From Spirodela intermedia (taxonomy: Eukaryota > Streptophyta > Magnoliopsida > Alismatales > Araceae): a stretch of 64,000 nt of DNA. Shown one piece after another: positions 1 through 12,418 of this stretch. The translations under genes were made by a program, and so were the position numbers. The DNA is taken from positions 2,015,001 through 2,079,000 of the forward strand of contig LR746278.1 in NCBI GenBank assembly GCA_902729315.2, in the 5' to 3' direction. Each line of letters begins with the position of its first letter. The first letter of the stretch is position 1. The notes under the pieces are model-generated. The model was not told the DNA's origin, searched no databases, and saw only the letters and a list, made by a program, of their open reading frames with translations.

Positions 1-233
1 TTCTGCCTCAAATAAGCAGCCTAGAATCTCTCCCCCTACCCCCTACGACTAATTTCTTACCGGGAATTCGAGGGTACGTCGAAATTTCTCATCTTGTTGA
101 TCAAATATTTCTGGGTCGTGTTTGATTTCTGGAGCTTTGTCAATTTCTACGGCAGCATGAACAATCCTTGGGTCATCATGTAATTCGAGAGTTCTGAGTT
201 CTGCCCATTTTTTCATCATCCTCACGATCTATC

Positions 234-2167
234 ATGGAAATTCTAAATTATCTCGCCCGGTTTCGTAAGCTATGTCAACCTGGGATCAGAGTACCCGTCG
301 TGTTCTTGGTCTTGATAGTCATTTGCTTCTTGAGCTTCCAGAGCTCGACGCTCTTCTCTGAAAGCGATCTACTGCATGATCTTCGGAAGATGTTCTCGCC
401 AAGTGCGTCAAACTCTGGGCCAAGTCGTTCCAACAACTCTGCGGCAGATAATTCCTCCGCTCCTGTTCCTATACCTGTACCAGTGGTGGATAACAGATCA
501 AGCCCCAGTCCGCAGCCGGAGAAAGTGGAAAACTCGACTAATAGCTCTCTCACGTCGGTGGGTTCTCCCCTCGACGAGGGGGCAGAGATGCGGAAGAAAA
601 AGGGAAGAAGTAAATCGCCTCCCAGGAGCGACAAACCGGCGAGTCGGAACTGCTCACGGGAAAGAGAACCTCGGAAGAAAAGGAAAACCACGCAGCATGT
701 AACGTCCATTCGAGAGATGAGCGAGATACTGTTGAGGAATCAACGTTCTTCTTGTTCAAAGGTTAGTATTCCTTGGCCGATCAAGAAGATTCGGAGAAGA
801 TTGCGTCGTCTCACAGTTTCGATTGACGCGCCGGCTGCAGGTTCCGCAATGGTCTTGTCCGATTGATCAGCAGATTCTTGAAGCGAGGAGAAAAATTCTC
901 AACGCTCCAATTGTGGAGGACGACCCGGAGCTCTACCCGCCCGTTTACCGAAATTTCTCCACCTTCAAGAGGTAAAAATGGTCTGCGAGAGGACTGAAAA
1001 ACCTCGACGGCGGCTCTTGCTCTGTTCTGAGAACCAGAGGAACCTTTACTTCTTCAGGAGCTACGAGCTGATGGAGAAGATGCTCAAGGTGTACGTCTAC
1101 AATGAGGGCAAGAGGCCCATCTTCCATGAGCCCATCCTCTCGGGGATCTACGCCGCGGAAGGCTGGTTCATGAAGCACATGGAGGGGAAAAACCGCTTCC
1201 TCGTTGACGACCCCGCGAAAGCCCACCTCTTCTACATGCCCTTCAGCTCCACCATGCTCCGCATGAATCGCTACGACCCCAAATCCCCACACAAAAGAAA
1301 TCTGGTCCAGTTTCTGCGGAACTACGTCACCACAATTGCCGCCAAGTATCCCTCCTGGAACAGGACCGGCGGCGCCGATCACTTCTCCGTCTCCTGCCAC
1401 GACTGGGTACGCCTGCTCCCTCCTTTTAATCGGAACCACCAGTATTTTGTCCATGGTTTCAGAGCTTCTGACTCTGGTGACGATGATTCCAACAGGCGTC
1501 GATGTTGACGGCGAAAGCAATGGGGGACTCCATTAGAGCCCTCTGCAACGCCGATCTCATGGGTGCCTTCGAGATCGGCAAGGACGTGTCCATCACGCTG
1601 ACGCCCGTGCGAAACGCAAAGAACCCTGTGCAGAATGTGGGCGGCAAGCCGGGGGAGCAGAGGGACTTGCTCGCCTTCTTCGCGGGGCAGATGCACGGCT
1701 ACGTGAGACCATTGCTGATGCAGCAATGGGGGAAAGGAGACCCCGACATCAAGGTCTTCGGCCCTCTGCGCAAGGGGAGGAGGTGGGATGCGACGACATA
1801 CGTCGACTCTATGCGAAGGACCAAGTATTGCCTCTGCCCGAGGGGCTACGAGGCGAACAGCCCGAGGCTGGCGGAGGCCTTCTTCTACGAGTGCGTTCCG
1901 GTGATCATCTCCGACAACTTTGTGCCTCCCTTCTTCGACGTCCTCAACTGGGAGGCCTTCTCCGTGGTGGTGCCGGTGAAGGACATCCCCAGGCTAAAGG
2001 AGATCCTCCTCTCCATCCCCAGGGAGAAGTACCTGGCCCTTCAGACCGGCGTGAGGATGGTCCAGCGGCACTTCCTCTGGCACTCTAAGCCGAAGAGGTA
2101 CGACCTCTTCCACACGACCCTCCACTCCGTCTGGTTCAACAGGGTTTTGCAGTTGAGGGAACGGTAG
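234..2167 (+). CDS. GT47 exostosin-family glycosyltransferase (copy 1)
   Basis: Probable Golgi type II membrane glycosyltransferase of the plant exostosin-like group (GT47), expected to add sugars to cell-wall polysaccharides or glycoproteins; donor and acceptor cannot be told from sequence. Exons by splice sites: 234-761, 841-971, 1058-1406, 1496-2167, giving 559 residues with all phases closing. Residues about 20-38 (VPVVFLVLIVICFLSF) form one membrane anchor after a short basic cytosolic tail, followed by a Ser/Asn/Pro-rich stem. The exostosin domain starts at SYELMEKMLKVYVY and holds the family motifs FMKHMEG, AHLFYMPFS, NRTGGADHF, CPRGYE, FYECVPVIISDNFVPPF and NWEAFSV. The start is the first ATG ahead of the anchor. 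It is a paralogue of the gene at 20719-22894, with the same four-exon, phase 0/2/0 structure and a 131-nt second exon in both. Nothing suggests inactivation. Family is certain; substrate is unknown. Confidence 0.93.
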
Positions 2168-2866
2168 ACTGAAGAAATCTTGGTGAAAAAAAGGAGGAAG
2201 GTGGAGATGAAGGATTAGATCAAATGAAAGCTACACGAGAAGAGATTACCTGGAAGTTTCCTGTACAAAACGAGCTCATCTTCATTCATGTATCACTTAT
2301 TCAAATTTCTTTCATTTATAATGAGATTTTCATGTCTCGATGATCTGTCACATAGTGGGGACAAGGTTTGTAAGGTAAAACACATAGAGCAATCTCCTGG
2401 TATGAGCTCATGATATGGTTGGGCATTGCCTAGATAGGCCCAATCTAACTTTGTAAGAATGAGAGATGAGATAGGTGGGATCCCACATGGGTGATTGCGA
2501 GGCCTCGTGGCAATAAATGGCACATGTCAAATTATGGATTATATTGGAGTCGTGGAGAAGAGTCTATTGGACCTTAGTGGGCTTTGATGGGGACTGCAGA
2601 GTAAGTGGAGCAAAATTTAGTTTTACTAGTGTATGTGTCCTTTGTCCCTATGTACTTTTCCTAACCCTATGATAAGAGGGGGAGAAGTCGCCATCTCTAT
2701 TAGGACGTGTCAAGGTGTGCTATATGAGCGTTGTGTGATCCTGCACATAGGGTTGTAAGATGATGTTGTCGCCCTTGAAGGAAGGAGAAGATTCTTGGGC
2801 GACCGTAGATGTAGAAACATTCTAAGAACCACTTTAAATCTAGTGTGACCCTTTGTTCTCATCTCA

Positions 2867-2888
2867 TCTCTCTCTCTCTCTCTCTCTC
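2867..2888. repeat. (CT)n microsatellite
   Basis: Perfect CT dinucleotide run inside the possible solo LTR. Confidence 0.9.
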
Positions 2889-3186
2889 GCTATGTCTTCT
2901 CTCTTGTATATTTTGCATCAACTTTCCACTATTCAATAAGGGAAATGAGGACCCTTGTCTTCCCCCAACAAACTCAACCTAAATGTAAATAATGGTGTAC
3001 TTTTTTTTTAAGGAATCAAGTATTAAGTTAAATCTTAAATGCTACACATTTATCAATATATTGATAACAATTAAATTCATAATTTTAACGATGTAAAATT
3101 GTGACTATAGAAACTACTCAATTGACTTGCACACCTGACATTAGTTTTGAAGATTTATGTCTTACTTATGTGATGTACATGACAGA

Positions 3187-3191
<5 letters not shown>

Positions 3192-3228
<37 letters not shown>
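3192..3228. repeat. (CT)n microsatellite
   Basis: Perfect CT run of about 18 units followed by a short AT-rich tract; a likely length-polymorphic marker. Confidence 0.95.
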
Positions 3229-3232
<4 letters not shown>

Positions 3233-5559
3233 AGATATATATATATGTATTTACTTATTTATCTATCTATCTCTTTTCATGATTGGTATTCAAATAAGAA
3301 CCTCACACTTGTAAGATGTGGACAACTGCCCTCAATTTTAAATCATTAATAGAGCATAGGCATGAGCTTGTTCTAAACTCAAATAAGATTTAGTAGGGTT
3401 GCTTTATTTGAACCACAACTAAAGAACATGTCAAAGACTATTTAGACTAGGTCAATATTAATTACTAACATTTTTTAAAAATAATCATAATTGCTCAAGA
3501 ACTTTAAATTTCAAGTTTTTCAAAAATTAAAAAGTAAAATTGGAACTTATTTTTTTTATATGATATAATGAAAAAATCACATATGGTGAGCTAAATTATC
3601 ATCTAGATTAAGTGAAATAATGAAAGTTCAATTTGGGCTTCTATATAAGAATTCCAAATTTTACACCATGTTGATACACTGAATAAAATGCAAACTTGTT
3701 TACACCACTATCTCTAATTTCATACACTAAGTATCAACTAGCCCCTTCAACAATGGATATTAGTGGAAATACAACATATGATTGTAATCAATTGTATACA
3801 ATACATTATACTTTATTAGAGTGTAAAAAACTACATCATGTGGATTTAGTGAGGTATGCAATGGTAGATAATGAGTGTTAAAATCTCATTAATAAATAGT
3901 GAATTAGAGGTGAAGCTTTTATGTGCTAATTAAGTTTTAAGGTTGATGAATTTAGGTAGGGAGTAATGTCACTAAGCTCCTATGGCAGAGAAAATAGCTT
4001 GTATTAATAATTGAAAGTATATCGGTTGAGAGAGGTCTCTCTCTCTCTACTTTGTGTCATTATATTGGCATTTTCTACTTGTATTTGTATAAATTTCATC
4101 TTGGTCAGATAAAAAACAGACCTTTCCATTGGCAACAAGAGAGTCATGAATCATAATGTTAATAAATTATGTTCTTTTTTGTGGCTTTGAGAGTCTTAGA
4201 TATTTTGATGATAATCACAATATATGGAGTATAGTTTACTCAAATGCCTAAATATGGAGTTACATATCTTGATGAACTCATGAATGATCCACATTAACAT
4301 AACATGGAGCTTATCAGTCTAGACCAACAGTGTATTAGTAATTACCTTAAGTATTCCAAGTTTATTCAAGGGGATGCAACAACTCATGTGCCTAGATTGA
4401 ACAATGATTTGTCAATTATCATTTTCTGTTGAATGGAAATAGTATGTTTCCAGCCAAATATGTACAATGGATACATATACATTGAAATCAAAGAAACCCT
4501 GGTCAAATAAAAAACAAGGGTTAAACTAGTTTTGTGAAACCTAAATGCAAAGAAAGAAAGGCATAGGAGGAGAGCTAAAAAGTCAACGTGCTGAAGCACA
4601 CCAACTTGAGACTGAAATGTTTTCAACTCAATGTACCGCAAACGTTTCTACAAAAAAACTTTTACATCATCCACATTTGATGAAGAAACATAAAAACGTT
4701 TGGGAACACATAAGTAAATCACTACATTTTATATTTATATGGTGGAGTAACTATTTTCCTTGATGCTTAAATCTAAAAGGGATGAGTAGAATCTCTTCTA
4801 ATTTGGCCACTTAGAGTGGTGAATTTAAAAGATGATTTATGAGGGAAATATTGAGTTGATTAAATTTATTAAGTTCAATAGGTCATTAGAGTTTGAAATT
4901 CAACTTATAAATTAATAAGAACTAAGTAGAACCAGAGGACATTGTCCTTTAAATTAGAGTAGGTCAAAAAGGCAAACTCTAAGTAAATAATTACACTATA
5001 TGTATTTATGTTGTGGAGAAACTATGTCCATCTATAGTTTGTTGGGCCACCTATAGTCATAAATCTAGAAGAGTATTTTAAAGTGGAATCTTAAGTTTAT
5101 GTTGAGTTGTTAAGTTTAGTAAATTATTGAAGCTTTAAATTTAGCATCTAAAATAATAAGAATTTAATGGAACCTAGATACATTATCTTTGGAGAAGGGA
5201 ATAAGTTAAGAAGATTGAAACTTTATAAATCATGGTGTGAATTAGTTATGACTACCTCTCAAAAAAAGAGTGAGTAAGAGTGTTTAATGGACAAAAGTGA
5301 AGAAATATCTATTCATTCTCCCCCTCTTGATATAGTGATGTCATATAGAAATTGTCATCTATCACTTATAATTTATTTATTTATTATGGTGAGGACATCA
5401 TTTCACTATGCTTATATGATTATATAAAAGAGGATCAAAATATTTTTAAAATGTAATGCATGCATGAAGGATTTATACCTAGTTATTCATCCATGCAAAG
5501 ATTTATCCAAATTCATCATGAACATAATTATTGTTGTGGCTTGTGAAATATAAAATATA

Positions 5560-6050
5560 TAAATATTTCGCTAAAATAATAGGAGTGATATTTAGAAGAG
5601 AGATTCTACTATGGGAGATTGTGATGATAATAAAATAATTAATTACTCTAGTTATTAACGATGTGATTTTATGGTCATTATATAATTAATCTTAAAAAAA
5701 TTGACGTTAAATTATCTCATTGTTTATAGTGACTTCATTGTAAAAATAGAAAACCAACCCCATTTCATATGGTAAAAAAAAAATAAACACACAAGATGAT
5801 CTTTAATGTTAGTCAATCTCTAAAGAGCTAACATTCACCAATTTATTTTGAGATATAATATTAGTAGTAAATCATTAGTCCAAAATAAATATTTTTTACA
5901 TATCCACAATGAGATGTGTATATAACTTACATCTAAAAAGATAGTATAAAATAATAATAATAATTTTTAAATAATAGTGATTAAATGGCATGTCACTTGG
6001 CCGATATTAGGTATGACCTATTTGAATCTAGTGAGGTTGGGCAGATCTAC
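5560..6050 (+). repeat. Diverged duplicate of the segment at 19437-19938
   Basis: About 490 bases align, with substitutions and small gaps, to 19437-19938 in the same orientation. Shared landmarks include a GGGAGA...ATAAAATAATTnATTACTC block, AAAAAATTGACG, AAATTATCTCATTG, TAAATCATTAGT and AATAATAGTGATTAAA. The copy here is richer in A and T: where the other copy reads GGCCTGGCCCATTCCAA, this one reads as its C-to-T/G-to-A form. It could be a dispersed transposon remnant or a relic of the duplication that produced the two GT47 genes. No coding capacity is visible. Confidence 0.7.
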
Positions 6051-6224
6051 ATTGAGCCATCGTTCAAATCAGATGATTTCTCATTCACTCCACCAATTGT
6101 TATAGAGTCTAAAAACTTGCAAAATTAAAAATTTACTTTGCAATGTTTCTAGATCACCAAAGCTCTCTCTTCCTCTTTCCTTCTCACTCTCCTCCACTTT
6201 ATCTCTCTAAATAGCATAAAATTA

Positions 6225-6700
6225 ACATGCAAATGTGACAGTGTCCTAGCAAAAGATAATAAGATCCAGATTTTAATCCACAAAGTATGAATCTAGGAAA
6301 ATAAATTAGATTTGAATCAATAAATTTATGACTTCAACCCCTTGAATCCACAAGGGGGTGAATTTGAATCCACAAGATCAAAGAAAGACCCTTGATCTCA
6401 TAGGACAAAAAAAATCTTATAACACTTTTAAAGTTATCTCTCTTAGGTTCTAATAAGAACTTTTATACATGCTTAAAACAAAGGTGAGATGCTCTCAAAA
6501 GAATATCATAAGTAGATCTTGAAACAAACTCTAAGTACATTTAAAAAAAATGAAATATAGTAGGGAACACCTTGAAATAGACTCAAACAATTTAAAATAA
6601 ACTTTAAACATCTTTTAAAGCACCTTCTAGAACATAAGAGTCATAAAGTAACTTTCTTAAAATAACTTTTTGTGTCTTCCTTAGTCCAATTAATTTTTGA
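6225..6700 (-). repeat. Probable left LTR of the gypsy relic
   Basis: Diverged match to about 11105-11480, with shared CTTGAATCCACAAGGG, AAATCCAAAAGATCAAA and TAGATCTT blocks. On the minus strand this would be the 3' LTR. A pyrimidine tract at 6801-6813 (purine-rich on the minus strand) could be the polypurine tract. Edges are uncertain. Confidence 0.45.
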
Positions 6701-7374
6701 CACTTTTTACAACTCACCTTTAATTTGTGACTCAATTCCAAAGTGGTTAGGCCTCTAATTTGAGATTCTTCTTTGACTTCTATATCATGAACTATATTAG
6801 TCTCCCTTGCTTAAAAATAATTTATTATGGAGTTTTCATTAGAGTCACCATAGTATTCATAAGTATCACTTACATTAAAGATATGTGAAATATCAATATC
6901 ATGTAAAATTTTAATGATATACACATTGTTATTAATTTTTGTATAAAACTCTAAATGATTTATATTTTTCTTGAATTTTAGCTTGTTATATGTAGCTGCT
7001 GGGAAAAATTAATTTCATAAGCAGACCATGACAAGATCAACAATTTTAAATATATATTTTTTAATTGTACTATATTTTATTACTTTTTACTTTTCATAAT
7101 TAGTTGTAAGATTTTTCTTGACATTTTCATAATTTCCTTTATGTGATCCACCATATTATTCACAACAATACTTGTTTCTGTTAGATTTGATAACTATAAT
7201 AAATTTAAAATAATTTTATAGGAAAATAGTAAACTATAGAAAATAGATATTGATTAGTCAAATGATTAATCATCAAATTATCAATAAACTCTACTTGTAC
7301 CAAAATATAAACATATTAATTTTTTCTCTCTTGAAATACATCAAATTAAATTCTAAATCGTTCTACTTACAATG

Positions 7375-7570
7375 TATGTTTGACCATTAATTTGAAGGTG
7401 ACTAATACACTGAATTTCAAGAATGTGTTGAATCTCTTCCACAGTGTTTGTGAAAGTAAGATATGAATTTCTAATCTCTAGAAGAAGTAATTGATTTAAT
7501 AACTTGTAGATGAGTGATTTTTTAAAAGAAATTATTTATTTTTATATGCAGTAAAATGGGTCATTTTAGA
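7375..7570 (-). pseudogene. Ty3/gypsy integrase core fragment
   Basis: Minus-strand translation contains KSITSSRD followed, after a frame change, by LWKRFNTFLKFS. These correspond to the integrase core around the second catalytic aspartate (usual KSITSDRD...LWxxLxTxLxFSSAYHPQTDGQTE). Stops and a frameshift show it is non-functional. Confidence 0.7.
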
Positions 7571-8039
7571 AAATTGATATTATTTGTGTCTTTGAGATGT
7601 CTTAAATAAAATATATTCAAATGTAAGCGAATTGACAATATTATTCAAATGACAGTGTTCGAGTACTATCCCTTATTAGTCTAAAAAATCTAGTACTTTC
7701 GTACAATGTTTTCATCATACTTCTTTATTTATGATAAATAATATTATTTTTTGACTAAATGTAAGATCTTATCACAATCAAAATATACTTCCATTCCTCT
7801 AGATATAATGCTTTAAGTAGTTTTTCCTCTACCACATGCCTCCCAAGTTTGCGCAAAATCCTCGTGATATAACTTCTTGAAATAATTAAATCTAGTTCTT
7901 ATAGCACAAAGGTTCACCAAGCATGTCATTTTTTTTCTTGCATAGAAAGATTTTCACTACAAATGTTATTAGATGATCTTTCTGATATAATACATCTCTT
8001 GTCCAAACTATGTAGTCATCATATGCAACTTAAGAGAAG

Positions 8040-8880
8040 TTTTTAAATTTAGAAGTGTTAAAAGATGAGAAAAATATAACTTCTCCTTGATCAAATCAAT
8101 TAATAGCTTTTTTAGTCTAGGTGAAACTAACTTTTTCCATGTATTTAGTAATAGAAGCCATAATAGCACTAACATTTTTTTATAAATCTTCAGTAATAAT
8201 TAGGTAACCCATGGAAACTTCAAACAAGATGTATTTTATTTTTTGTTGAAAAATCTTTAATTGCTCTTACTTTTTCTTTGTTCCATTTGATCTTATCTTC
8301 ACTTATAACATATCTTAAAAACACCAAACTATTAATTATGGAATAATTTTAAAAAATATATATGTAATTTATTATGCTATAAAATCTAAAATATTGATAT
8401 TTTTATTCTTCTATAATATTATAGATAAAAATATCATCAAAATAAACAACAAGGATTTTTTGAATAAAAGTGTTTAAAATCTGGTCCTTTCTTCTCATAA
8501 ATGTCCTTAAAGTATTTGATAATTCAAAGGACATAACCATTCATTCAAAAAGACCTACTTTTGTTTTTATAGTAATTTTTCACTAATTTATAGGACAAAT
8601 TCGGTTTTGATGATATCTATTTTTTAAATAAACTTCAAAGAAAAAAATTTAAACCACAAAATATGTCGGGTATGTAAATGTTGAATTAAAAAATATATAC
8701 TTAATTGTGATTGTGTTGATAATTATGATCCTAATTTTCATCTTTTATTGGAACTAATAAAATAACTAATTTATTTAATCAACTAATTTGGTAATTAAAA
8801 TTTTCCCAAGATTCCTAAAGAATTTAATTTTCTTCTTGACTCACTATATAATGTGGTAAGTTAGATAAACTAGCTCTAGG
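8040..8880 (-). pseudogene. Ty3/gypsy reverse transcriptase / RNase H fragment
   Basis: The minus strand encodes, in order, HVDLIPRASLSNLPHYIMS (RT entry region), a degraded YHQIR region, VMSFELSNTLRTFM, and ILVVYFDDIFIYN, which holds the catalytic YxDD box as YFDD at about 8424-8452. Further on, EKVRAIKDF and SFHGLPNYY mark the RT-RNase H connection. A stop replaces the Trp normally found just before the VMPFGL motif, and further stops follow. The order and motifs are diagnostic of Ty3/gypsy, not copia. Confidence 0.85.
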
Positions 8881-9369
8881 TATTAAATCAACATGATGAC
8901 AATATGTCTGGCATCAATGAAGGATTAGTAAGTATGTCTTGAACAATGAAAAATCTAGATATCAAATGTTTGAAAAAGTTCCAATATAATATTATTCAAG
9001 TTATAAGTCAAATTATTTTTGTGTGCAATCACTATTAAATCAGATTTTTTGTCAAAGTTATTAAAAAACTCTTTATGATCGATCAATATTACTTTCCTTT
9101 TTTCTTCTTCTCTCTTGCTAAAATCACTTTCTTATATGAGTGCTAGTATAATTTTTTCTCACTTTTGTAAAAAGACACAAAACGTACCTTTGTATAATGT
9201 ATTGCATTGACTTTCAACTATCAATATATGCCTAAGATAAAAATTTCACCTTTAAATTATCAATACATCCATCTCAACATCATCCTATTCTTCAAAATAA
9301 GTCTTCCCAATATAAAATTTCACAAAATAGGATTGACAAATCTGTCGGGCATGACAGTAATGGACTCAC

Positions 9370-9685
9370 CTTTCAAAGCATTTTTGTCATCGTCGGCAGC
9401 ATCCGATGCAGAGAAAGTTCCAAAGTCTTTTGTATTTTCACCACCTGTGTGCATTGGTTCTACAACAGAATAATCAACCCTTTGACAAGATTTCCTCTTC
9501 TGCCGCATGTTTTCCAGATCCCTACTATCACACACTAAATTTCTGTCATCGTGCTCATGATTTATCCGATCCTTATCGTCAGTCTTATGTTTTTCCTTCT
9601 CAGTACATTTTCTATGTCTCTGATGCTCTTCACCAGGACGATCACATAGGTTACGATTAGGATGGTAGGCATGTGCTTTATCCCT
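9370..9685 (-). pseudogene. Isolated SIN3-like (SNL) exon inside the gypsy relic
   Basis: The minus strand has a 316-nt open stretch flanked by a good acceptor (TTTTTCTTAG before 9685) and a consensus donor (GTGAGT after 9370). It encodes 105 residues plus one base without a stop, although its surroundings are full of stops. The product is very hydrophilic and rich in Asp, Arg, His and Lys, with the motifs EHDDRNL, RQKRKSCQRV, EPMHTGGENTKDFGTF and DDDKNALK. This fits the linker ahead of the histone-deacetylase-interacting region of plant SIN3-like corepressors, where similar KRK, GGE..NFG and DDKNALK wording occurs; that match is from memory of the family. No neighbouring SNL exon is seen on either side. 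It lies where the gypsy protease coding region should be and reads in the same direction as the element. Confidence 0.55.
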
Positions 9686-10059
9686 CTAAGAAAAAGGCCA
9701 AAAAAGTTAGAAAGGAATAATCCGATAGAAATCATATTACACCTTTTTCAATTCAATAGATTTATTGTGTTTATGATTAGTATTGAATTCTAATTTTCAG
9801 ATTTTATTTGAAGAGATAATATTCTCAGTATTTTTATTTTCAAAAATGACATAAAAAATCTTGTTATTATCCATCAACTCATTATGAATATGTTATGACC
9901 CTATAGATTCTTGTCTTTTTTCAATCCATACTACAATCCTCTTTCCATGAGGGAATGTTATAGTGTCTCTACTATCAAATTCAATAATTGTTTCCTCTTA
10001 ATCAACTTCATTTTCAAACTCATTATATTTTCTATATTTTTCACTAGAATATGTAAAAT

Positions 10060-10660
10060 TAACCAAAACATGTTTTGGATAAACATTTGATTCATACCTA
10101 TTTTCTCCACACTTATAACATCTTGGAATGACATTAAAAGTATAAAAATATTTTTTAATAAGATTTTTCTAATATATATTCATCCACTTGATCATATTGA
10201 AATTTGAGTTGCTTGTCAAGTTACTAAGGTTATCTTGTTGAAAGTTTGAATTCTTATTACTAAAATTTTGAGATTGAGTTTTTTTGTCAAATACTTTACA
10301 TGTTATGTTGACATAACTACTTTATTAATCTTGAAAAATGACTACAATGTTACTTTTTCTTTAATGTTCTACTTGAAACCACATTTGAATTTTGAAATCA
10401 TATATGATTCAGATTTTGTTAAATCAATTCTAGAGATAAATGATAAAACTTTTCATAGTATAATAAGAAATAAATAGACTTTATTATTTATAATTTTGAT
10501 GTTATTTATATAAAATATGTTCATAACTAAGTCGTTGAAAATATGATTTAAAAGCTTTCTTCATTTTTTTCAAGTGCATATAGATTATTTGCATGACCTA
10601 GTATGCATGGACTACAATTATTCCCACCAAATAGAAGTTTCAGCATTTAATTTATAAACT
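10060..10660 (-). pseudogene. Ty3/gypsy gag fragment
   Basis: The minus strand encodes KMKKAFKSYFQRLSYEHILY, the retrotransposon gag signature, then about 150 codons later RCYKCGENRYESNVYPK. The latter is a CCHC zinc knuckle in which the His and the last Cys have both become Tyr, changes that single C-to-T or G-to-A transitions explain. Multiple stops are present. Confidence 0.75.
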
Positions 10661-11104
10661 AATGATTTTAATTGTTTTTTAGAAATCTTCATATATTTTA
10701 GAAAAATGCTCGACTTTAGTGAATCAATCTAAAAACTTCTCAATTTGCAAATTATCAATAAAAAATGATAAATTAATTTTTATCTTAATCTTTAAATAAT
10801 CATCCCTAAAATAAATGTGGAATGATTTTCTCAATAAATGTAGATGACCCTTTGAGCATGTCTAAAATCATGATCTTTTTTAGGGTGTCAATGACTTTCT
10901 ATTGTAGTTATTCATGTTAAAAGTTTTTTACTAAGCTCTTCAAATATTTGATCTATTCATTATTGAAACTCAATAAAATGCATCTTGAGAAATGACATAC
11001 TTCATGATCATTATCATTATGGATATGAGTTAATGTACTTTGAGACATCTTTAGATGTATATTTGAAATGTGAAATTTGTTATGATGTCATTTGGTGTAA
11101 GTTA

Positions 11105-11480
11105 TAATAAATAATAATAAAATCTGAGTATATATTCACAAAGCATAAAATTTGAAGTAGAAATCTGGTTTTGAATCTACAAAGTTAGTATCCTCAACCT
11201 TGAACCTACAAGTGGTGATATTAAATCCAAAAGATCAAAAAGCGACCCTTGAATCGACAATTGGTGACTTTAAATCCAAAAGATCAAAAAGTGATGCTTG
11301 AATCTACAAGGGAGTCTGAATAAATATTGAATAGATCTTAGAATAGATTCCAACTTGTTGTGAAATGACCTTAAACAAACATTAATTGATTCTAAAATGA
11401 CTTAAAATAAACTATGATGAACTTTGAACTTTGAAATTAATTAAAAAGTATTTTTTAAAAAATTAGAATAATATGTACAT
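11105..11480 (-). repeat. Probable right LTR of the gypsy relic
   Basis: Partner of about 6225-6700. Internally it repeats an AAATCCAAAAGATCAAAAAG block twice. On the minus strand it would be the 5' LTR. Ends cannot be resolved by eye. Confidence 0.45.
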
Positions 11481-11560
11481 AGAGTAATTTTATTTTTACT
11501 TTATTCCTTTTGTAATCTATCCTTTACCTCCTAATTTCTCCCTAATCATTGCTAATTGTC

Positions 11561-12418
11561 AAATAAATAGTGTGCTACAGACATAAAGGACATGTCGCCT
11601 ATTATATCCGTCATTTCTTTCTTTTAGAGATCCAGTGCATAATTACATACATGTGAAGTCATTCGCTGATCTGTCCAAGTACCAAAAATAAAAACATATG
11701 CAACAATGTAGGTGAAAATTTTGAACGACAATACAATTACACAACGTTACACTAGTTCTCCGAGCCCAAAAAATTACTGCCGCAACCTCGTCTCTAAGGT
11801 CATCATTGACTTCAGATCTTGTAAAGGTCCACAAGTCGTTCTGCTTGTGACTATGCTCTAAGACCGTGTGTTGTACATTCAATGCATGACTCTTTTCATC
11901 TCCTATAGAAACTTCAACTGGTGGGAACCATCAAGTGTATGGCCGTGCGTAGTACAGCGTATGAGATGCTTGCACGAATGCTCTAATTTCCCAAGAACAG
12001 GAAGCATGTCGATGTTCATTGACGGGGAGACTATTCATTCTCGACAATAATATATCATTCAAATCGACTATTCACAAGCTCCTAGAGCGCAATGGCTATT
12101 TTCACAGCAAAATAAGTGAAGGGTAACCGCAAGTTTATCTTTTGTTATGTGGGGAATCACAGAAAGTAATAATGACGAGTTTTGACGTGATGGCTCATCT
12201 TGGGGAATGAGGGCCAATCAGCGACCTACCCTCTTGCTTTCAACTGCTACCTAGTTGATCAACAAAAATCACAAGCATCCTTTGCAATCTTTCCAACGAA
12301 GACGTGTGCAACTTTTGCCATGGACTTAAGGTAAGCATCGCCCTCTACAAGCTGGGTGCACATCTTGCAGGAGGCGAGAGAGTTACACAGGTTGTTGCAC
12401 CATGTCGACACTCTCTGA
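11561..12418. other. Spacer with no recognised gene
   Basis: Base composition rises towards normal here and short open frames exist on both strands, but none has a recognisable motif. Upstream exons of the phosphatase pseudogene could lie in this stretch. I could not identify any. Confidence 0.4.

Larger units (their letters stand above)
2168..5559. other. AT-rich intergenic DNA, possible solo LTR
   Basis: No gene is supported here. The first hundred bases are the 3' UTR of the GT47 gene. The stretch about 2585-2970 runs from TGATGGGGAC to CCCCCAACA, which resembles the TG...CA ends of a plant LTR, but I see no target duplication, primer site or partner, so it is at best a solo or truncated LTR. 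The rest is AT-rich, with scattered short open frames at 3696-3881, 4384-4641 (minus) and 4545-4763 that show no recognisable motif. Confidence 0.4.
6225..11560 (-). mobile_element. Decayed Ty3/gypsy LTR retrotransposon relic
   Basis: Reading the minus strand from high to low coordinates gives gag, protease, reverse transcriptase, RNase H and integrase remnants in the Ty3/gypsy order. All are riddled with stops and frameshifts. Two diverged flanks that share CTTGAATCCACAAG and AATCCAnAAGATCAAA-type wording, about 6225-6700 and about 11105-11480, are the likely LTRs, but their exact ends, primer site and target duplication cannot be fixed by eye. Many stops are what C-to-T or G-to-A change would make from Trp or Gln codons. 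The element is dead. One foreign-looking exon (9370-9685) interrupts it between gag and RT. Superfamily assignment is firm; outer boundaries are approximate. Confidence 0.8.

Noticed and set aside
945-1520. 191-codon minus-strand frame over GT47 copy 1
   Set aside because: It is antisense to conserved exostosin exons, and GC-rich codons leave such frames open by chance. The same holds for 21592-22167 over copy 2.
2867-3228. CT tracts as a possible CRISPR-like or satellite array
   Set aside because: They are simple microsatellites without spacers or larger units. A plant nuclear genome would not carry CRISPR arrays.
3696-4763. Short open frames in the AT-rich zone as possible small genes
   Set aside because: They have no motif, no splice context and low-complexity composition; chance open frames in AT-rich DNA are the simplest reading.
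9207-9660. Plus-strand open frames over the SIN3-like exon
   Set aside because: They lie opposite a minus-strand exon with both splice sites and a family-like product; the plus-strand translations have no recognisable motif.
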